From an uncultured Oscillospiraceae bacterium (GTDB taxonomy: Bacteria; Bacillota; Clostridia; Oscillospirales; Acutalibacteraceae), in the NCBI GenBank assembly GCA_900553255.1, contig USCI01000099.1, positions 1 to 7,887 on the forward strand: 7,887 nucleotides of DNA. The letters are read 5' to 3'. Of the stretch, positions 4,507-7,887 are shown one piece after another (position 1 is the stretch's first letter; every line of letters starts with the position of its first letter). The notes under the pieces were generated by a model. It was not told the DNA's origin and did no database searches. It was given only the letters and a program-made list of their open reading frames with translations. A program made the translations under genes and the position numbers.

Positions 4507-4713
4507 TATATAGATACCTGTATATGGTACCGAAGAAAATTTTTTCTTTTTGCGTCGTCGTTTTGGGGGTGTCGGGAGGTCTTATTTCATAGAGAAAAAA
4601 TTTTTCGTCTCTTGGTTCGATGCCGGGGAAGCCGGAGGCTTGCGTAAATAACCCCGCGGCACGGCCCGGATGGCTGTGCGGCAGGATGAGGTTAAGGATG
4701 GTGAAGGGTAGAG
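4507..4713 (+). promoter_or_regulatory. Leader of about 200 nt before the TasA-type operon
   Basis: The first half is rich in A/T tracts (about 4530-4552 and 4591-4606). The second half is GC-rich, with local hairpins such as AGCC/GGCT near 4630-4640 and GCACGGCC pairing with GGCTGTGC around 4660-4681. I looked for c-di-GMP-I and c-di-GMP-II riboswitch signatures because the operon is of a matrix type, and did not find the required motifs. A 22-codon frame (4524-4592, Lys-Lys then hydrophobic) has no ribosome site. Confidence 0.4.
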
Positions 4714-5571
4714 ATGAGGAAAGCTGCAGAGGGTTGTCGGCTGCGCCGCACGGCGGCAGGGCTTGCGGCGGCACTGCTGACGGCGGGGCTGGTCGTTGTG
4801 GCGGCGGGCTGCCGCAGCGCAGCACCCAACGAATCCGGTGGGGGGACGGCGATAACAAGGCCGTCTCAGGCGTCGCCGGACGTGTTGGATGAAACGTCGG
4901 AAGGGACGCCGGAGGATGCGGTGCAGACGCCGGACGGTTCCGCGCCGCCGGACAATCCGGCGACACAGGCGGAGAATCAGAGGGCGGACGCGCCGGAGGA
5001 CGGCGCGGCGGAAACGGTGCCGGAGGACCAGGCGGTGAAGCTCGAGCTGTACCGCCGCCAGCCGGAGGATAACGAAAAATTCACCGCGCGGGATTTGCTG
5101 CCCGGCGACAGCCTCACCCGCTATTTTGCGGTCCGGGCGTATCACGACCAGGACATCGAGCTGTTGTTTGAGGCCGACATCACCGAGGAAGAGAAGGCGC
5201 TCGGCGACGTGCTCCAGGTGCGGGTGACCGATGCGGATTCCGGCCGTGTGCTGTGCGAGGGGACCTTCTCGGAAATCGACGGACAGGCCTTCGCCCGCAC
5301 GCTGACGGCGAACGCGGACGGGCAGAGCACCGCCTATTACCGCGTGGATGCGTGGCTGGACACGTCGGTGGGCAACGAATACCAGGCGGCACGGCTGCTG
5401 GCCGACCTGCGCTGGTATGTCGAGGGCGGCGGGCTGACCCCGCCGCAGACCGGCGTCGCGGCGCAGGTCGGCCTGTGGGCGGCCGTAGGAGCGGCGGCGC
5501 TGCTGGTGCTGTTCCTGGTGCTGCTCATCGCCCGCAGGAGGAAGGAGGCGCGGCATGGACAAGCCGACTAA
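4714..5571 (+). CDS. Cell-wall-anchored surface protein of a TasA-type cluster (PPQTG sorting signal)
   Basis: A 285-residue exported protein. It has an Arg-rich N-terminus (9-12), a hydrophobic signal core (15-32) ending in VVAAGC33, which is a weak lipobox, and a Pro/Glu/Asp/Ala-rich stalk of about 75 residues (35-108). A beta-rich domain follows (109-236) with LLPGDS (128-133), DVLQVRV and LDTSVGNEY (215-223). The C-terminus has PPQTG (243-247), a hydrophobic span (250-272) and an RRRK tail, a complete sorting signal; PPxTG variants are typical of sortase B substrates in Clostridia. Similar proteins accompany SipW/TasA genes, and I infer it anchors the fibre to the wall. Lipid attachment at Cys33 would be redundant with sorting. 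The ribosome site (AAGGGTAG) is weak compared with the genes downstream. No sortase gene is in the window. Confidence 0.82.
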   Translation: MRKAAEGCRLRRTAAGLAAALLTAGLVVVAAGCRSAAPNESGGGTAITRPSQASPDVLDETSEGTPEDAVQTPDGSAPPDNPATQAENQRADAPEDGAAETVPEDQAVKLELYRRQPEDNEKFTARDLLPGDSLTRYFAVRAYHDQDIELLFEADITEEEKALGDVLQVRVTDADSGRVLCEGTFSEIDGQAFARTLTANADGQSTAYYRVDAWLDTSVGNEYQAARLLADLRWYVEGGGLTPPQTGVAAQVGLWAAVGAAALLVLFLVLLIARRRKEARHGQAD

Positions 5572-6103
5572 AACCCGCCGAAGGGCCCGCGCCAGCCTGG
5601 CCGCGGCGGTGGTGCTGGCGGTGCTGCTGGTGCTGACCACCGTGGCGCTCGGCGCATCCTTTGTCAGGGTGGACGACAACCTGTTTGAAACCGGCCGGGT
5701 GGAGATCGCGCTCAACGGCGGCAAGCCGGTGTTTACGGGCGGCGATCTCAATATTGAGCCGGGACACACCCTTGTGCGGGATTTCACGGTGGAAAATCTC
5801 GGCACGGCCGAGGCGTATGTCCGGCTGTACCTGCAGGATGTCGAGGGCACGCTCGGGCAGGTGCTGACCTTTTCGGTCTATGACGGCGAGGAGCTGCTGT
5901 ATACCGGCAGCGCGGACGCCTTTACGCGGGATAACCCCTGCGTGATGGAACGCCCGCTTGCCGCGGGCGAAACCCGCACCCTGACCGCGGTGGTACATAT
6001 GCGGGAGGATGCCGGCAACCGTTACCAGACGGGCGGCATCACCTTCACGATTGCGGCCGATGCGGTGCAGGTGCGCAACAATCCGGAACGGGATTTCGGT
6101 TGA
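5555..6103 (+). CDS. Small TasA-family secreted protein
   Basis: A 182-residue secreted or membrane-tethered protein. The N-terminus is Lys/Arg-rich (3-12), followed by a hydrophobic segment (15-33); cleavage near ALGA34 is plausible. The mature part begins with the TasA-like pattern DDNLFETGRVEIALNGGKP (40-58), then EPGHTLVRDFTVEN (68-81), repeated beta strands, and a closing VQVRNNPERDFG. This layout matches small TasA-like subunits next to SipW in Clostridia (recalled, not searched). A good ribosome site AAGGAGGC lies at 5542-5549. The start overlaps the end of the previous gene by 17 bp in another frame, implying translational coupling and a fixed ratio to the anchor protein. It is probably a minor subunit or an adaptor joining fibre and anchor. 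One Cys (129) is present. Confidence 0.8.
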   Translation: MDKPTKTRRRARASLAAAVVLAVLLVLTTVALGASFVRVDDNLFETGRVEIALNGGKPVFTGGDLNIEPGHTLVRDFTVENLGTAEAYVRLYLQDVEGTLGQVLTFSVYDGEELLYTGSADAFTRDNPCVMERPLAAGETRTLTAVVHMREDAGNRYQTGGITFTIAADAVQVRNNPERDFG

Positions 6104-6159
6104 CTGGAGGCTGTGAGCCAAGGCCAAATTCCGAAAATAACATAGGGAGGAGTCAGAAC

Positions 6160-7704
6160 ATGAAGGGAAGCAAAAAGTCTCTGCTCGCGAGCGGCATGGC
6201 GCTGCTCGCGAGCGCGGCGCTGCTGGCGGGCACCACCTTCGCGTGGTTTACCGACAGCGTGGTCAACACCGGCAACAAGATCCAGGCCGGCAATCTGTCG
6301 ATCGGCGCGTATGCGTATGATCTGGCGGAGGACGGCGAAGGCGGCTTCGTGATCGAAGGCGTCAACGGCGGCAATCCGTTTAAATTTGAGACGGAAGGCC
6401 AGAACCTGAAAAGGGACAAAAACCCGATCATCAGCGATACCCTGTTTGAGCCGGGCAAATCCAGCGCCAAGCTGCTGAAGGTCGAAAACGAGGGCACCCT
6501 CGCGGCGAAGATCAAGCTGGATTTCACGGTGGAGGACGGCGGCCTGACGGAGGCGCTGTGGTTTGATTTCGTGAAGGTGGAGAATGGCGAGGTAAAGGGT
6601 AACTTCACCCGCCGCCCGATGAACACGCTGGAGACCTTTGCGGACAACCTTGAGCTGCCGCTGCTGGAAAACGGCGATAACGTGCAGTTCATCCTGGTCT
6701 ACGGCATGTACGAGAGCGCGGGCAACGCATTCAAGGACAAATCCTTTACCGTGGACGTGGCGATCCTCGCGACCCAGTATACCAAGGAAGAGGACGGCTT
6801 CGGCAACGACCAGTACGACAAGGATGCGTCACTGAATTTTGTTCCGGTGGAATCGGAACAAGGCTTTGTGGACGCACTTGCGGACGTAAAGAGCGGTGAT
6901 CAGATTGTCCTGAATCAGAGTATTTCTTCGGAAGGAAAAAATCTGGACTTCCGGGGAGTGGCGGATGTTGAGATGGATTTTGCCGGGCATACGGTTGCGG
7001 TTGACAACGATAATATTGCGCTGCGCGTCATCGGTTCTGCCGACAACCGGGCGAGTGCCGTATTTTCCGACGGAGCAATTTCGGCCGGAGCAGGTACATA
7101 CTGCACGATCGGTGCAAGTCTGGCCGAGGTAACGCTCAATAACATGACGCTGAACAACATCACCCCTTACGGCAACAGCGTCAAAGCCTTTAATGGCGGC
7201 GTGATTAACCTGAACAATGTGCAGTCCCGTTCTGAAAAGGGCGGCGCGATGGAAGCGGCAGGCGGCACCATCAATGTCAACGGCGGGACGTTTGTTCAGG
7301 TAGGAGAGCATGACTGGAACAGCTGCCTTGGCGCTGTTTCCAATAACACCGGCACGCTGAATGTGCGCGACGTGACGGCGACTGGGGATAATTATGGCTT
7401 CTATATTTTCTCCTCCGGCGGTACCATCAACCTTTACAGTGGCACTTTTAAAGCTGCTACGGTCCTCAAGGCGGATCTGGATCTGAACAGCTATCCCGAC
7501 GCGAAGGGAACCATCAATGTTTACGGCGGTTCCTTTGACGGCGCGATTGATATCAATAAGAACTGCACGCTGAACATTGAAGCGGGCACCTTCGCGAACA
7601 CCGGCCTGACGCTTGAGCAGTTCAGGGCTTACGTGGCGGAGGGCCACAAGGTTGTCACGGAAGAACGGGCTGACGGCACCTGGTATACGGTGGTTCCGGA
7701 ATAA
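6160..7704 (+). CDS. Large TasA-type fibre protein fused to a beta-helix domain
   Basis: A 514-residue secreted protein. It has a SipW-type signal peptide (KKSLLASG...LLAGTTFA, residues 5-28) with cleavage expected before WFTDS, then a TasA/camelysin domain (29 to about 210) with NKIQAGNLSIGAYAYD, LFEPGKSSAKLLKVENEG (95-112) and VDVAILATQYT. The peptidase M73 family name applies, but no HExxH motif is present. From about 232 to 480 comes a right-handed beta-helix with repeats such as GGTINVNGGTF, GGTINLYSGTF and GTINVYGGSFDG. The C-terminus is a small cap (LTLEQFRAYVAEGH...GTWYTVVP). The start at 6160 has AGGGAGG 9 bases upstream; an earlier in-frame start at 6100 lacks a signal peptide at its N-terminus. 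A 13-bp in-frame repeat (6181-6193, 6202-6214) doubles LLAS in the signal. Three Cys (315, 389, 469) occur, all in the beta-helix. Likely the main fibre or an adhesin tip. Confidence 0.85.
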   Translation: MKGSKKSLLASGMALLASAALLAGTTFAWFTDSVVNTGNKIQAGNLSIGAYAYDLAEDGEGGFVIEGVNGGNPFKFETEGQNLKRDKNPIISDTLFEPGKSSAKLLKVENEGTLAAKIKLDFTVEDGGLTEALWFDFVKVENGEVKGNFTRRPMNTLETFADNLELPLLENGDNVQFILVYGMYESAGNAFKDKSFTVDVAILATQYTKEEDGFGNDQYDKDASLNFVPVESEQGFVDALADVKSGDQIVLNQSISSEGKNLDFRGVADVEMDFAGHTVAVDNDNIALRVIGSADNRASAVFSDGAISAGAGTYCTIGASLAEVTLNNMTLNNITPYGNSVKAFNGGVINLNNVQSRSEKGGAMEAAGGTINVNGGTFVQVGEHDWNSCLGAVSNNTGTLNVRDVTATGDNYGFYIFSSGGTINLYSGTFKAATVLKADLDLNSYPDAKGTINVYGGSFDGAIDINKNCTLNIEAGTFANTGLTLEQFRAYVAEGHKVVTEERADGTWYTVVPE

Positions 7705-7786
7705 CCGCCACCGCCTTTCCGTCCCCCGTTTCGCGCGGGGGCGGAAAGCCAAGGGCATGAGCGGCGGTTTATGCCTTTGGCTTTCC
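7703..7786 (+). promoter_or_regulatory. Mutually exclusive hairpins between the fibre gene and the signal peptidase gene
   Basis: Hairpin A pairs 7715-7721 with 7742-7748 and 7723-7728 with 7736-7741 (one bulged T). Hairpin B pairs 7743-7758 with 7771-7786 (16 bp, one G-T). Both use GGAAAG at 7743-7748, so only one can form at a time. In addition AACCGCC (7703-7709) can pair with GGCGGTT (7763-7769) in the loop of hairpin B. No T-run follows either, so message protection, processing or reduced read-through is more likely than simple termination. Confidence 0.6.
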
Positions 7787-7813
7787 GGTGAATACAGAGG
7801 AGGGCTTTTGTGT

Positions 7814-7887
7814 ATGCTGAAAAAAGGGTTATCCATAGCCGGGCGGGTGCTGACCGTCCTGCTGCTGGTATTTGCGGTATTTGTCAT
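7814..7887 (+). CDS. Start of a SipW-type signal peptidase I (cut by window end)
   Basis: Only 24 codons are visible, beginning MLKKGLSIAGRVLTV and running into a Leu/Val/Phe-rich membrane helix (about residues 12-24). The ATG has AGAGGAGGG (7796-7804) at proper spacing. No catalytic residue is in the window. Identity is inferred from place and form: SipW-type signal peptidases in Bacillota begin with a short basic tail and one long helix, and they sit next to the TasA proteins they process. Another small membrane protein cannot be excluded. It lies 109 bp after the fibre gene, behind the paired hairpins, with no clear terminator between, so it is probably in the same operon. Confidence 0.55.
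   Translation, partial: MLKKGLSIAGRVLTVLLLVFAVFV

Noticed and set aside
4524..4592. 22-residue Lys-Lys/hydrophobic peptide in the fibre operon leader
   Set aside because: No ribosome site precedes its ATG, and A/T tracts alone account for its composition. Worth a look only if ribosome profiling shows a signal.
4507..4713. c-di-GMP riboswitch before the TasA-type operon
   Set aside because: The expected GGGCAAACC and GACGCAAAGCC blocks are missing on the + strand. A faint resemblance on the - strand has no gene to control.
4582..5850. 422-codon open frame on the - strand
   Set aside because: It is antisense to the PPQTG protein and the small TasA-like gene, with Arg-rich low-complexity product and no ribosome site seen.
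6829..7887. 352-codon open frame on the - strand
   Set aside because: It is antisense to the beta-helix domain, whose repeats and ribosome site are convincing; the - strand product shows no domain.

Overview
The window looks like chromosomal DNA of a GC-rich, low-copy-noise Bacillota, most likely class Clostridia and probably Oscillospirales/Ruminococcaceae-like. The reasons are AGGAGG-type ribosome binding sites before almost every gene, hairpin-plus-T-run terminators, TTGACA/TATAAT-type promoters, and a SipW/TasA-type surface-fibre cluster next to a sortase-B-like sorting signal. The taxon is an inference from gene style; there is no rRNA, tRNA or other marker gene. All real genes are on the + strand. 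The long open frames on the - strand are shadows of GC-rich coding DNA.

Layout. (1) 1-300: no gene. It holds a terminator-like hairpin, two copies of a 20-bp sequence each abutting a different long hairpin, and a run of three short hairpins. (2) 266-664: a promoter, an 18-bp palindrome resembling a DtxR-type iron box, a small HMA-domain metallochaperone, and a strong terminator. (3) 665-1604: a gene-free stretch, then a strong extended -10 promoter, a leader of about 210 nt, and a small zinc-ribbon membrane protein. (4) 1605-4133: a compact operon with a Vat/CatB-type hexapeptide acetyltransferase, a PPC/DUF296 protein, a chloramphenicol-acetyltransferase-fold protein with a Ser-to-Gly change at a known active-site position, and a low-molecular-weight tyrosine phosphatase, closed by two terminators. 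(5) 4134-4713: a regulatory intergenic region. A strong promoter fires straight into a strong terminator, giving a predicted transcript of about 57 nt. The terminator sits inside a 128-bp segment bounded by 13-bp inverted repeats. A second promoter with repeat elements and a leader of about 200 nt follow. (6) 4714-7887 (cut by the window end): a surface-fibre operon with a PPQTG-anchored protein, a small TasA-family protein, a large TasA-type protein fused to a beta-helix domain, and the first 24 codons of what is probably the SipW signal peptidase.

How the parts fit together. In block 6, SipW would cleave the TasA-type exported subunits, and the sortase-anchored protein would tie the fibre to the cell wall. 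The beta-helix domain on the large subunit would be the exposed, variable, adhesive part. In block 4, two acetyltransferases of unrelated fold are translated from one message with a PPC protein and a phosphatase. This suggests small-molecule modification or detoxification, but the substrate cannot be read from the sequence. No CRISPR array, intact insertion sequence, rRNA or tRNA was seen.
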